A stretch of 64,000 nucleotides of DNA. It comes from Bacteroidales bacterium. Its GTDB lineage: Bacteria; Bacteroidota; Bacteroidia; Bacteroidales; UBA10428. The position numbers and the translations under genes were made by a program. How positions within the stretch are numbered: position 1 is the stretch's first letter; the number at the start of each line of letters is the position of its first letter. The stretch spans positions 1 to 64,000 of the forward strand of contig DATGXG010000022.1 in NCBI GenBank assembly GCA_035299085.1, read 5' to 3'. The notes below the pieces were generated by a model. The model had not been told where the DNA came from, did no database searches, and worked only from the letters and a program-made list of their open reading frames with translations. Below, one piece after another: positions 32,957 to 44,108 of the stretch.

Positions 32957-34063
32957 ATGAAAGAATTTCTCGGTTTTGTCAAAAAAGAATTCATTCACAT
33001 TTTTCGCGATGTACGGACATTGGTTGTTCTTTTCGGCCTGCCTGTCGCACAGATCCTGATTTTCGGATTTGTAATCCGCAATGAGATCCAGGATGTGAAT
33101 ATCGCTATACTCGATAAATCTAAGGATCCTGTGACATTTGATATTACTGGGAAAATACTGTCTTCAGGATTTTTCAGGTTATACAGTTACCTGGATTCCG
33201 ATACCGAAATCGAATCGGTTTTCAAATCCGGAAAAGTAAGAGAAGTTATTGTTTTCGAAGAAGGATTTGCAGACAAACTGCAGCGCGAAAACAAAAGTGC
33301 GCTCCAGGTAATTGCCGATGCCTCTGACCCGAACTCTGCAAGAATGATTGTCTCGTATACCCAGGGGATCGTTGCCGATTATTTAAAAGAAGTCAACCGG
33401 AATGTTCCTTTGCCACAGGTAATCAATGTGCCGGTGAGAATGATGTACAATGCCGATCTGAAAAGTGCCTTCATGTTTGTACCGGGCACAATGGCTCTTG
33501 TACTGATGCTCGTTTCGGCCATGATGACCTCTATTTCAATTACCCGTGAAAAGGAAACGGGAACCATGGAAGCATTGCTGGTTTCACCCCTGAAGCCTGT
33601 TCAGATAATAGCCGGCAAAGTCACTCCTTATATTATATTGTCTTTTATAAATGCCACAGTAATTATACTGATGGGTTACTTCATTTTTCATCTGCCCATA
33701 CGCGGCAGCATTGTGCTTCTTTTTGCCGAAACCATACTGTTTATTACCCTTGCCTTATCTCTTGGGATCATGATCTCAACCATCAGCAACAGCCAGGTAA
33801 CGGCCATGTTTATTGCCGCATTCGCACTTTTGCTGCCAACCCTGCTTTTATCAGGATTTATTTTTCCTGTTGAGAATATGCCACGGATTCTGCAATGGCT
33901 CTGCAGCATTATGCCGCCGAAATATTTCATTACCATTATTAAAAATGTGATGCTTAAGGGAACCGGCATAGGTGAAATATGGTCTGAAACAATGATCCTC
34001 ATCGGCATGACTTCGTTTTTTTTACTTGTAAGTTCATTCCGGTTTAAGATCCGGTTACAATAG
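32957..34063 (+). CDS. ABC-2 type permease (YbhS-like)
   Basis: A 368-residue permease with the ABC-2 topology: one N-terminal transmembrane helix (about 20-40), a large periplasmic domain (about 45-175) and five C-terminal helices. The conserved ITREKETGTMEALLVSPLKPVQIIAGK stretch (about 196-222) is the coupling-helix motif of the family. It should pair with the next permease to form a heterodimeric channel. It is followed 7 bp later by the second permease. Confidence 0.92.
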   Translation: MKEFLGFVKKEFIHIFRDVRTLVVLFGLPVAQILIFGFVIRNEIQDVNIAILDKSKDPVTFDITGKILSSGFFRLYSYLDSDTEIESVFKSGKVREVIVFEEGFADKLQRENKSALQVIADASDPNSARMIVSYTQGIVADYLKEVNRNVPLPQVINVPVRMMYNADLKSAFMFVPGTMALVLMLVSAMMTSISITREKETGTMEALLVSPLKPVQIIAGKVTPYIILSFINATVIILMGYFIFHLPIRGSIVLLFAETILFITLALSLGIMISTISNSQVTAMFIAAFALLLPTLLLSGFIFPVENMPRILQWLCSIMPPKYFITIIKNVMLKGTGIGEIWSETMILIGMTSFFLLVSSFRFKIRLQ

Positions 34064-34070
34064 ATATCCT

Positions 34071-35192
34071 ATGAGAACTATTCTGTTTATCATTCAAAAG
34101 GAGTTTCTCCAGGTCATGCGTAATAAGACCATGATACCGATGATATTTGCGCTGCCTTTTGTCCAGCTTGTTATCCTGGCCAATGCGGCAACAATGGATA
34201 TGAAGAACATCGACATCCTGTTTGTAGACAAGGATTTATCGTCTTTATCGGCCGAATTAATCCGAAAGTTCACCCATTCACCGTTTTTCAACGTTGTCTC
34301 CCGCGGTTTTTCTGAAAAAGAGGCCGAAGAAGAGATGCTGAAAAACAATACCGATATGATAATGGTAATCCCCGGTGATTTTGAAAAAGACTTCTATAAA
34401 TCGGGGAAGAGCGACATACAGGTTCAGGTGGACGCTATTAACGGCATGACAGCCGGATTGATGAACAGTTATGCTGCACAGATCATCAATTCTTTTTACT
34501 CAGAAAAGCTTTCATCGGCGGGACCAAATGCAATCAGACAGATGCCACTGAAATCGGTTAATGTCGATTACAGGTTCTGGTACAACAGCCAGCTGAATTT
34601 CAAATTATATATGGTTCCCGGCATCCTTGCCTTATTGCTGACGATCATCGGAATGTTTCTTACTTCATTAAACCTGGTTCGTGAAAAGGAAATCGGCACA
34701 ATTGAACAGATTAACGTAACGCCTATCCGTAAATACCAGTTCATTATCGGGAAACTCGTTCCATTCTGGATCATAGCCTTGTTTGAATTGGCCCTGGGTT
34801 TGACCCTCGGGAAACTGTTATTCAATATACCCATGGAAGGCAGCTTATTGTTACTGTTTGCCTTTGCCGCATTATACCTGATTGCAGTACTGGGAATAGG
34901 GCTCTTCATTTCCACTCTGTCGCAAACACAGCAGCAGGCACAGTTTCTGAATTTCTTCGTCATGGTTACATTTGTTATGCTGAGCGGTATCTTCACGCCG
35001 GCCGAGAGTATGCCCCATTGGGCACAAAATGTAAATCTTGTAAATCCGCTGGCATATTTCATTCGCATTAACAGGATGATCCTGTTAAAGGGTTCGGGAT
35101 TCGCCGATCTGTCGATTGATTTTGCCATCATGTCCGTTATGGCTGTATCATTAACAGCGCTTGCCACGTGGAGATACAGAAAAATCGCCTGA
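34071..35192 (+). CDS. ABC-2 type permease (YbhR-like)
   Basis: A 373-residue permease of the same layout as its neighbour, with NLVREKEIGTIEQINVTPIR as the coupling motif (about 203-222). It is the last gene of the TetR-TolC-HlyD-ATPase-ATPase-permease-permease operon. Known YbhGFSR-type systems export drugs and other small toxic compounds; the substrate here is unknown. Confidence 0.92.
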   Translation: MRTILFIIQKEFLQVMRNKTMIPMIFALPFVQLVILANAATMDMKNIDILFVDKDLSSLSAELIRKFTHSPFFNVVSRGFSEKEAEEEMLKNNTDMIMVIPGDFEKDFYKSGKSDIQVQVDAINGMTAGLMNSYAAQIINSFYSEKLSSAGPNAIRQMPLKSVNVDYRFWYNSQLNFKLYMVPGILALLLTIIGMFLTSLNLVREKEIGTIEQINVTPIRKYQFIIGKLVPFWIIALFELALGLTLGKLLFNIPMEGSLLLLFAFAALYLIAVLGIGLFISTLSQTQQQAQFLNFFVMVTFVMLSGIFTPAESMPHWAQNVNLVNPLAYFIRINRMILLKGSGFADLSIDFAIMSVMAVSLTALATWRYRKIA

Positions 35193-35459
35193 CGGATTTG
35201 AACCAATTGCACCGTTTTAGTATTTCTGTGACAGGTATTTGAAGTTTTTTTATAATATTTTCTGGTAATATTGTGGAAATTGTTTCTCATGATCATCTAT
35301 TGATAAAACAGGTGATATGGAAACAGCAAAGCAATATGATTCGTCGTGATGTAATACCCGTTTGTCGTAAGATAACACTATAATATAGAGTTATTTGTCG
35401 CTTCGGCATTTTTTTTGTAACTTTTTTATATATTTACGCCTCTTTACGCGGGGCACGTC
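35193..35459. other. Intergenic region before the TonB/PstS-like operon
   Basis: A 267-bp AT-rich non-coding stretch. It should contain the promoter of the next operon. The best -7-like element is TATATTTA at 35429-35436 (7 of 8 matches), without a correctly spaced -33. No hairpin with a U-tract is obvious after the permease gene. Confidence 0.4.
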
Positions 35460-35717
35460 ATGTACGGAAAACCACAAACAATTGACAGAATGTTAAACAG
35501 AGATTCAATACCGGATTTTATGACGCTAATAGGCTATGCAGTAGCCCTGTTATTCGTCGCTTTCGGTCTCTATATTTTATTCGCACCCCAGATGGTTAAT
35601 GTCCCGAAAGAGTTTCGCACGATTTTTGGAGTGACTGTAATAGGGTATGGAATATTCAGATCGGTCATTATTTATCAGAGAAGTAAAGAGCGAAAGGAAG
35701 CAGATGATGAAAACTAA
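35460..35717 (+). CDS. Small two-helix membrane protein
   Basis: An 85-residue protein with two predicted transmembrane helices (about 22-43, TLIGYAVALLFVAFGLYILF, and 55-72) and a charged C-terminus. The function is unknown. It overlaps the PstS-like gene by 14 bp and so is likely co-translated with it. Similar small proteins precede a PstS-like gene in TonB clusters of Bacteroidales, to my recollection. Confidence 0.7.
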   Translation: MYGKPQTIDRMLNRDSIPDFMTLIGYAVALLFVAFGLYILFAPQMVNVPKEFRTIFGVTVIGYGIFRSVIIYQRSKERKEADDEN

Positions 35718-36651
35718 TATTAAATATTCGGTTTTGCTGGCAGGCTTATCTTTGATGCTTGCTGCTTCCTGCACCGGGTACAGTGATAAACAAATCAATA
35801 AGGAAACACCAACCCGGGGCGATATTAAAATAGGAGTGGATGAAGGATATAAGCTGCTTATTGATGCAGAGATTGAGGTGTTCAAAAACCTTTATAAATA
35901 CGCTGAAATCACTCCCATTAATGCTTCTGAAGACAGCATACTCAAGCTCTTTATGGCGGATTCCATCCGTACAATGATTACAAGCCGGAAACTTACTTCA
36001 AATGAGGAAGCTTTCCTTAAGGAGAAACTGATCATCCCGAGGACTACACCTATAGCCTGGGATGCTGTGGCTTTTGTTGTGAACAAGCAAAATCCGAACA
36101 CTGAACTTCGTTATGGCAGCATCCAGGACATCTTTGAAGGAAAAGCCAAAACATGGAAGCAGATCGATAATCGTTCTCGCCTGGGGAATATGGAAGTTGT
36201 TTTTGACAACCAGGGTTCCTCTAATGTGAGATATATCATGGACAAATTTGGTATCACCGCTTTGCCTGAATATTGTTATTCGGCAAATTCAAATCCTGCT
36301 GTAATTGATTATGTAGAAAATCACCCGAATTCGATTGGCATTATCAGTGTCAACTGGATCAGTGATCCTGATGATTCGATTACCCATAATTTTCTGAACA
36401 GGATTAAAGTGGTTGCCGTTACACAGGAGGCAGAAGGAAGTGATTATTATACTCCGCATCCTGCCTATATTGCACAAAAAACGTATCCGTTTATCCGTGA
36501 GGTTTATGCAGTAACCCGTGAAACAACAACAGGACTTGGCAGAGGATTTATTAAATTTGTTGCCTATGATTCAGGTCAGCGGATCGTACTGAAAATGGGA
36601 ATGCTTCCGGCAACGATGCCTATACGCTTGATTCAAACAAGAAGTGAATAA
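35704..36651 (+). CDS. PstS-like phosphate-binding-fold lipoprotein
   Basis: A 315-residue lipoprotein (lipobox AASC, C23) with a type II periplasmic-binding fold of the PstS/PBP-like group: GDIKIGVDEGYKLLID at the start of the mature protein, WDAVAFVVNKQNP, the domain-crossing LRYGSIQDIFEGKAKTWKQI, and VVFDNQGSSNVRYIMDKF at the ligand loop. No pstC, pstA or pstB lies nearby, and the gene sits upstream of the ExbB/ExbD/TonB genes, so it is unlikely to feed a classical Pst importer. The ATG at 35704 gives a proper signal; the longer frame from 35647 lies within the preceding gene. Confidence 0.85.
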   Translation: MMKTNIKYSVLLAGLSLMLAASCTGYSDKQINKETPTRGDIKIGVDEGYKLLIDAEIEVFKNLYKYAEITPINASEDSILKLFMADSIRTMITSRKLTSNEEAFLKEKLIIPRTTPIAWDAVAFVVNKQNPNTELRYGSIQDIFEGKAKTWKQIDNRSRLGNMEVVFDNQGSSNVRYIMDKFGITALPEYCYSANSNPAVIDYVENHPNSIGIISVNWISDPDDSITHNFLNRIKVVAVTQEAEGSDYYTPHPAYIAQKTYPFIREVYAVTRETTTGLGRGFIKFVAYDSGQRIVLKMGMLPATMPIRLIQTRSE

Positions 36652-36671
36652 CAAATATAATTGTACTTAAA

Positions 36672-38462
36672 ATGAAACCGATAACTTTTTTGCTTTGTTG
36701 CCTTATCTCATTGAACGCTCTGAGCCAGGCCCAGGACCTCAAATCGGCCCTGAACCTGATCAACAGCCAGCAATTTGAAGAGGCGGAGAAGATGTTGGAC
36801 GAGCTTATCAAGACAGACCCTTCCAACGGAAACCTCTATTACTATTATGGTGATGCTTTATTGAAAGATTACCTGGCTGATACCTTCTCCAATTCGAAGG
36901 ATGAGTTTGCCAGGAAAGCAGAATCCATGTTTCAGGCCGGCATTCAAAAAGCTCCGGCCAACGTGTTGAATCAAATTGGTATGGGCGCTGTTACACTTTT
37001 ACGGAGCAGTGACACAACAAAAGCAGATGAATTTTTCAAAAAGGCCGAAGCAGCCGTTCCTGTAAAAGGATTAAAGAAAAAGGAAGTTTATCCTGAATTC
37101 GCTACCATACTCACCAATCTTGCTGCCGCACAGATGTATGGTAAAGTTAACCGTTTCCAGAAAGCGATTAGTTTTTGCGATAGAGCTAAGGTGTTAAATC
37201 CGAATGATCCTAATATTTACCTGACACTCGGCGATGTCTATATTAAGATGAATGATGCGTCAAACGCCCTGGTTAATTACAACCAGGCTCTTAATAAAGA
37301 TCCGAAGTCACCCCTTCCGAAGATTAAGATCGGGAACATTTATATGAGGGTACCGAATCTCGTGGCTGCCCGTCCCTATTTTGAGGAAGCAAAGGAAATC
37401 GACTCAACTTTCGCCCCTGTTTACAGGAGCCTCGGTGAGTTGTGGACCATGGGCGGACGTCATGATCTTGCCAAAACGTATTATTATAAATACATGCAGT
37501 TGTCGGGTAACACCGTTCCTGCAAAGATCCGTTACGGTAACTCGCTTTTCCGTTCAAAGGATTATGCAGGTGCACTGGGTGTTGTTGAGGAAGTTCTGAA
37601 AGTTGATAACTCCAGGAATTACCTGAACCGCATTGCCGGATACAGTGCCTACGATATGAAACCGCAGGACCTGGATAAAGCTAAAATGTACATGGACATC
37701 TTCTTCAAAAATGCAAAGCAGGAAAACATCATCGCTCGTGACTATGCCTACTATGGTAAAATTTTGTACAAAATGGCAAAAGGCGATTCGTTGATGCTCA
37801 ACCAGGCATTTGAGAACCTGAATAAGGCTTATTCAATGGATGAGGGCGACAGAGGTCTTCTGGCTGAAATTGCAACCGATTATTATTATTCAAAGAGGTA
37901 TCAGGATGCAATCAGGGTTTTTCAGATGAAAGCTGAAAAAGGCTGGGAAGATAAACCGGATAAGATTATGATAGCCCGTGCTTATTATAACATGAAGGAT
38001 TTTCCGAAAGCACAGGAAGCCTTTACAAACATTGTGAATAATGATCCGGCAAATATCGATGCAAGACTATGGCTGGCAAGAACAGCTTCATCAATGGATC
38101 CTGATCTTTCCCAGGGATTAGCAGCTCCAGTATTTGAACAGGTAATAAATCAAATCGGAAATGAAACCGATAAATACAAAAATGCATTACAGGAAGCATA
38201 CGATTATTTTGGTTCTTATAACTTAATGAAGGAAAATTGGACTGATGCTATTTCCTGGTATGACAAAATGTATAACCTGGATCCTAATAATAAGGCATGG
38301 CAGACAAAAGCGCTTTCAGGTAAGACTATTGTTTATTTCAAGCAAAAGAAGTATGTTGATGCAAGGGATATTTACAATCAACTTCTTCAGCTTGATCCAA
38401 ATAATAAGGACTATCAGAAAGCCGTTGCTGAACTTACCAAGGTTATTAATGCTCAGCATTGA
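36672..38462 (+). CDS. Secreted tetratricopeptide repeat protein of the TonB cluster
   Basis: A 596-residue periplasmic protein with a signal peptide (ending NALSQAQ) and about ten or more TPR units along its length, for example NIYLTLGDVYIKMNDASNAL, PVYRSLGELWTMGGRHDLAK and CGKTIVYFKQKKY-like repeats near the C-terminus (LSGKTIVYFKQKKYVDARDI). It lies between the PstS-like and exbB genes in the same direction and could link the TonB complex to other envelope proteins. No enzymatic motif is visible. Confidence 0.87.
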   Translation: MKPITFLLCCLISLNALSQAQDLKSALNLINSQQFEEAEKMLDELIKTDPSNGNLYYYYGDALLKDYLADTFSNSKDEFARKAESMFQAGIQKAPANVLNQIGMGAVTLLRSSDTTKADEFFKKAEAAVPVKGLKKKEVYPEFATILTNLAAAQMYGKVNRFQKAISFCDRAKVLNPNDPNIYLTLGDVYIKMNDASNALVNYNQALNKDPKSPLPKIKIGNIYMRVPNLVAARPYFEEAKEIDSTFAPVYRSLGELWTMGGRHDLAKTYYYKYMQLSGNTVPAKIRYGNSLFRSKDYAGALGVVEEVLKVDNSRNYLNRIAGYSAYDMKPQDLDKAKMYMDIFFKNAKQENIIARDYAYYGKILYKMAKGDSLMLNQAFENLNKAYSMDEGDRGLLAEIATDYYYSKRYQDAIRVFQMKAEKGWEDKPDKIMIARAYYNMKDFPKAQEAFTNIVNNDPANIDARLWLARTASSMDPDLSQGLAAPVFEQVINQIGNETDKYKNALQEAYDYFGSYNLMKENWTDAISWYDKMYNLDPNNKAWQTKALSGKTIVYFKQKKYVDARDIYNQLLQLDPNNKDYQKAVAELTKVINAQH

Positions 38463-38575
38463 TGCATAAAAGTAATTTGTACTGTTGAAGATAATTGTAT
38501 GAAAAAATTGCTTTTCTTTGTAACACTATAATTAAAACATTATAATTATTAATACACTTAAAATAACAATTGAAC

Positions 38576-39388
38576 ATGAAAGGACAATCTTTAGCTGAAG
38601 CATTAAAATCCACATTTGTGTTGGTGGTTATGGTGCTGTGTGTTGTAGCCGGATGGCTTATTTATTCGAAAATAATGGGTAATCCTGCTAACTTTGAAGG
38701 TGGTAACCCCGAAGGCGCCGCACTGCCTGGTAACTACCTCGGTATTGTGTATAAGGGTGGTTTTATCGTTCCGCTGCTTATGGCAGTAAACCTGATCCTT
38801 CTGACTTTCGTTGTAGAAAGGTACATCATGCTTTGGAGAGCAAAAGGCCGTGGTAACCTTAGCAACTTCGTTCGCCAGATTCGTGATCTTCTGAATCAGG
38901 ACAAAATTGAAGAAGCTTCAAAACTTTGTGACAAACAGAGAGGTTCGCTTGCAAACGTATTGAAAGCAGGTCTCCACAGGTACAGAGATCTTCAGGCTGA
39001 CAAGACCCTGATGAACGACCAGAAAGTTCTTGCACTCCAGAAGGAACTCGAAGAAGCTACAGCTCTTGAATTACCTGTTCTTTCACAGAACCTGGTTATC
39101 CTGTCGACCATTGCTTCGATCTCCGTGCTTATCGGTCTTATCGGTACAGTACTTGGTATGATCCGTGCATTCGGTGCTCTTGCTACTGCTGGTGCTCCTG
39201 ACGCCCTGGCTCTTGCAACAGGTATTTCCGAAGCTCTTGTTAATACCGCTTTCGGTATCACCGGTTCCACCCTCTCACTGATATTCTATAACTACTATCA
39301 GACAAGGGTTGACAACATGACTTTTAAAATTGACGAAGCTGGTTTCAGCTTAACACAGACATTTGCTTCTTCATTAAGGAAAGCTTAA
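38576..39388 (+). CDS. exbB: ExbB/TolQ/MotA-family proton channel
   Basis: A 270-residue inner-membrane protein with three hydrophobic regions: an N-terminal helix (about 12-33), a second at 62-82 and the two conserved helices near 165-235 with LIGTVLGMIRAFGALA and the GISEALVNTAFGITGS motif of ExbB/TolQ. It forms the proton channel that energises TonB. The ATG at 38576 is chosen because the longer frame begins with TTG at 38570. It heads the exbB-exbD-exbD-tonB set, although the TPR and PstS-like genes may belong to the same transcript. Confidence 0.95.
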   Translation: MKGQSLAEALKSTFVLVVMVLCVVAGWLIYSKIMGNPANFEGGNPEGAALPGNYLGIVYKGGFIVPLLMAVNLILLTFVVERYIMLWRAKGRGNLSNFVRQIRDLLNQDKIEEASKLCDKQRGSLANVLKAGLHRYRDLQADKTLMNDQKVLALQKELEEATALELPVLSQNLVILSTIASISVLIGLIGTVLGMIRAFGALATAGAPDALALATGISEALVNTAFGITGSTLSLIFYNYYQTRVDNMTFKIDEAGFSLTQTFASSLRKA

Positions 39389-39433
39389 TGTTGTTGATGA
39401 ATAGTGAAGATGTAAATTCTAAATTCTGAGAAA

Positions 39434-40063
39434 ATGGGAAAATTAAAAATGCATAAAAAACCACCGCGCATCGATATGACGCCGATGGTAGACCTCTTTT
39501 TCCTGCTTCTCATCTTTTTTATTTTGACAGCGACTTTCCGTCAACCGGAAGCTGTACAGATTGATACGCCGAGTTCAGTTTCAAATACAACCACTCCGGA
39601 GCAACATATCATTACCATTATGGTATCACCTGATAACAAGGTGTTCTTTAATGTGGACAATGGTATTGACACTTCGGAACACCTTCGTGGCAACATCCTC
39701 AAGGCAATGGCATACCAGTACCAGATGAAATTCACTCCAGCTGAAGTGAAAAAGTTCGAAGGTCTGGCATCATTTGCTGTTCCCATGGCTAAAATGAAAG
39801 ATTACATCAATGCCAAGAACACCGAGGAACGTGACGCCATGAATACAACGGTTCCCATGGACTCAACGGATAATCAGCTTCTGTACTGGATAAGGTTTGC
39901 CCGTAACTACAACAGTCAACTGGAAGTAGCACTTAAGGGCGACAGGGAAGCCAGTTATGAAACGATAAAAAAGGTGATCGACATTTTGCAGGATAATAAT
40001 ATCAACAAATTCAACCTGACCACCAGTCTGGAAGATGTTGAGGTAAAAATGGATAACCTTTAA
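39434..40063 (+). CDS. exbD: ExbD/TolR-family protein 1
   Basis: A 209-residue protein with one N-terminal transmembrane helix and a periplasmic domain. The motif RIDMTPMVDLFFLLLIFFIL carries the essential transmembrane aspartate (D20). The periplasmic part is longer than in E. coli ExbD (141 residues). It works with ExbB in proton-driven TonB energising. Confidence 0.93.
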   Translation: MGKLKMHKKPPRIDMTPMVDLFFLLLIFFILTATFRQPEAVQIDTPSSVSNTTTPEQHIITIMVSPDNKVFFNVDNGIDTSEHLRGNILKAMAYQYQMKFTPAEVKKFEGLASFAVPMAKMKDYINAKNTEERDAMNTTVPMDSTDNQLLYWIRFARNYNSQLEVALKGDREASYETIKKVIDILQDNNINKFNLTTSLEDVEVKMDNL

Positions 40064-40079
40064 TAGGAGATTTTAAGAA

Positions 40080-40745
40080 ATGGCTGAAATAATTCAAAAC
40101 GAAGGCGGTAAACAAAAAGGTAAGCGCCGGGCGAAAAGGCACAGTACGCACATCGACATGACGCCGATGGTTGACCTGGCCTGTCTGCTGCTTACATTCT
40201 TTATGCTTACCACTGCTTTTGCCAAAGCAAAGGTTATGGAAATTGTGCTTCCGGAGAAACCTAAAGATGAGAAACCGGAGCAGAAACCTGAGGTTGACAG
40301 CAGCAGGGCTTTGAATATCATTCTTATAGGTGATGACAAGGTTCTGTGGTATAATGGTCTTGCAAATCCTGCAAAACCTCCTCTGCCACGTCTGCACGAG
40401 ACTAACTTCAGCGATGATGGTATACGCAGGATTTTATTACAGCGTAATAAAGACTTGTTTACCAAAATCGAAACGATGAAGGAAGATGTGGTAACCGGAA
40501 AAATTGAAATGCCGAGAGATTCAGTCGATGCACAGCGGAAACGCTTCATGCGTCAGGATAAAGCCGGCCCGGTTGTTCTGATCAAAGCACATGAAAATGT
40601 GAAGTATAAAAATATCGTGGATATTCTCGACGAAATGTCAATAACCAATATTGCACTTTACGCGTTGATCGATATTAACGATGTGGAAAAGAAGATGGTA
40701 AATGACTATCTTGCAGCCCAGGGTAGTGGTGCTAGTGGTAAATAA
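40080..40745 (+). CDS. exbD: ExbD/TolR-family protein 2
   Basis: A 221-residue paralogue of the preceding gene, with HIDMTPMVDLACLLLTFFML and the essential aspartate at D32. An N-terminal basic extension (KQKGKRRAKRHS) precedes the helix. Having two unequal ExbD proteins beside one ExbB and one TonB is common in Bacteroidota. Both retain the key aspartate, so the complex may contain a heterodimeric ExbD. Confidence 0.93.
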   Translation: MAEIIQNEGGKQKGKRRAKRHSTHIDMTPMVDLACLLLTFFMLTTAFAKAKVMEIVLPEKPKDEKPEQKPEVDSSRALNIILIGDDKVLWYNGLANPAKPPLPRLHETNFSDDGIRRILLQRNKDLFTKIETMKEDVVTGKIEMPRDSVDAQRKRFMRQDKAGPVVLIKAHENVKYKNIVDILDEMSITNIALYALIDINDVEKKMVNDYLAAQGSGASGK

Positions 40746-40761
40746 TTAAAATTTATCGAAA

Positions 40762-41541
40762 ATGGCTGATAAAAAAGAAAACAGATCACTTACCCTTACA
40801 GATCTTGTATTTGAAAACAGAAATAAGGAATACGGATCCTACTTTCTGCGGAAAAGATTTCCGCGCTATCTTCTAGTAGCTTTCCTTATTGCCTTCTTTG
40901 CTGTTGCAACAGGGGTAGCCGTGCCTTTCATCAAGGCACTGAATGCTGACAAAACGAACGTGGTTCTGGTAAAGGAAACCGTTGCTGAGTTACAGAACGT
41001 GAAAACCGACCAGGATGCACCTCCTCCTCCTCCTCCTCCTCCTCCTCCCGCTGCAATGGAACAGCAGGTAAGGTATACCGCTCCCGTTGTTGTGGAAGAG
41101 GCTGATGAGAATGTACAGCTTGCCATTGTGGATGACGTCAAGGAGAGCACTAGTAACGAGCCTCCTCCTGAAACCATTGAAGTGGTTGCTGCACCCGAAG
41201 AACAGGTGATTGTTGAAGACGAACCCGCCTTTGTATTTGTTGAAGAACAAGCTACATTCCAGGGCGGTAGCCTTGAAACTTTCCGCGATTGGGTTCAGAA
41301 AAACCTCGTTTATCCTCCGGTTGCCGTTGAAAACGGTATCTTCGGAAGGGTTACGGTTCAGTTTGCCGTTAATTCACGTGGTGAAGTTACTGATGTGAAA
41401 ATCCTCCGTGGCGTTGACCCGTCACTTGATAAGGAAACCATCCGTGTGATCTTATCGTCACCGAAATGGGGACCTGCTAAACAAGGCGGACGTGCTGTAA
41501 AACAACAGTTCGTTATGCCGGTTATTTTCCAGCTTCAGTAA
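40762..41541 (+). CDS. tonB: TonB energy transducer
   Basis: A 259-residue TonB with a single N-terminal helix (36-57), a proline-rich periplasmic spacer with ten consecutive prolines (P87-P96, encoded by nine CCT codons and one CCC at 41020-41049), an acidic segment and a C-terminal TonB domain (about 170-259, LVYPPVAVENGIFGRVTVQF, DVKILRGVDPSLDKE). The TonB C domain contacts the TonB box of outer-membrane receptors such as the SusC-like and BtuB-like proteins in this window. It is the last gene of the operon, followed by a terminator. Confidence 0.95.
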   Translation: MADKKENRSLTLTDLVFENRNKEYGSYFLRKRFPRYLLVAFLIAFFAVATGVAVPFIKALNADKTNVVLVKETVAELQNVKTDQDAPPPPPPPPPPAAMEQQVRYTAPVVVEEADENVQLAIVDDVKESTSNEPPPETIEVVAAPEEQVIVEDEPAFVFVEEQATFQGGSLETFRDWVQKNLVYPPVAVENGIFGRVTVQFAVNSRGEVTDVKILRGVDPSLDKETIRVILSSPKWGPAKQGGRAVKQQFVMPVIFQLQ

Positions 41542-41562
41542 AGCTTGTCACAGCATAAAAAC

Positions 41563-41592
41563 AAAAAGCCTGGTCTTCGGACCGGGCTTTTT
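41563..41592. terminator. Bidirectional terminator with TTCG tetraloop
   Basis: A 13-bp stem, AAAAAGCCTGGTC / GACCGGGCTTTTT (one T-G pair), closed by a TTCG tetraloop and flanked by A and T runs on either side. It lies between the convergent tonB and ligA genes. Confidence 0.92.
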
Positions 41593-41615
41593 AGTTTTAA
41601 AACTTCTTAAATTGT

Positions 41616-41656
41616 AAATCGGTGTTCCTTGTTCGGTGTTGGACAACTGGGCATCC
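41616..41656. repeat. Heptamer-like words after ligA
   Basis: On the minus strand, just after the ligA stop, the sequence reads GATGCTG GATGCCC AGTTGTC CAACACC GAACAAG GAACACC in 7-bp register. GATGCTGGATG and CAACACCGAACA also occur, in the same order, after tex at 12043-12076. Confidence 0.7.
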
Positions 41657-41660
41657 AGCA

Positions 41661-43661
<2,001 letters not shown>

Positions 43662-43704
43662 TTATTAATTTCGCTGTAATTTAAGCAATTTGATGTGTAC
43701 GGAT

Positions 43705-43712
43705 CAAAATTA
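43705..43712 (-). promoter_or_regulatory. Candidate -7 promoter element of ligA
   Basis: On the minus strand this reads TAATTTTG, matching TAnnTTTG, 46 bp upstream of the ligA start. At 19 bp further upstream is TTTA (43735-43732), matching three of four positions of the -33 TTTG. Confidence 0.5.
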
Positions 43713-43778
43713 TTTATTTTACAAATTGGTTTAAACCCCGGAGCACTTTTTAAGTCTAAATAGACAAACATCATCTTA

Positions 43779-44096
43779 ATGAAAAAGTTATTACTCATAG
43801 GATTTGTGATCTGTCTGCCGTTTATGGCCAAAGCTCAGGATGTGACGGTTGGAAAAACTGTCACCCGCGAGAACCTCACTTTAAGGCCAAACAGCCGGGA
43901 TTACAATATTGTAAATAAAGGAAACAATCATCAGAGGGTTATCATTCTGCGTTCACAGGCTATGATCCGGAACAGGCAGGCTTTGATGAACCGCAAAATG
44001 GCCATGGAACGGCGAAGGCTAATTATCCAGCAGCAATTGATGCGTCAGCAGAATGTGCACCAGAGAATGGTTCAAAGAAGGCACAGGCTTCGTTAA
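43779..44096 (+). CDS. Small secreted Arg/Gln/Met-rich protein
   Basis: A 105-residue protein with a clear signal peptide (1-19, ending MAKAQ). After a short N-terminal part (DVTVGKTVTRENLTLRPNSR) the C-terminal half is strongly basic and helical, rich in Arg, Gln and Met (for example MAMERRRLIIQQQLMRQQ). The function is unknown; the composition suggests a nucleic-acid-, membrane- or polyanion-binding helix or a metal-binding Met-rich region. It is followed 12 bp later by a TPR protein gene. Confidence 0.7.
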   Translation: MKKLLLIGFVICLPFMAKAQDVTVGKTVTRENLTLRPNSRDYNIVNKGNNHQRVIILRSQAMIRNRQALMNRKMAMERRRLIIQQQLMRQQNVHQRMVQRRHRLR

Positions 44097-44108
44097 CTTA
44101 ACGCTACA

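Noticed and set aside
34568..35296. A 242-residue minus-strand open frame
   Set aside because: It lies opposite the second ABC permease. It has no recognisable motif and a composition typical of an antisense shadow.
35704..36651. PstS of a complete phosphate importer
   Set aside because: No pstC, pstA, pstB or phoU gene is nearby; the neighbours are TonB-complex genes, so only the fold is claimed.
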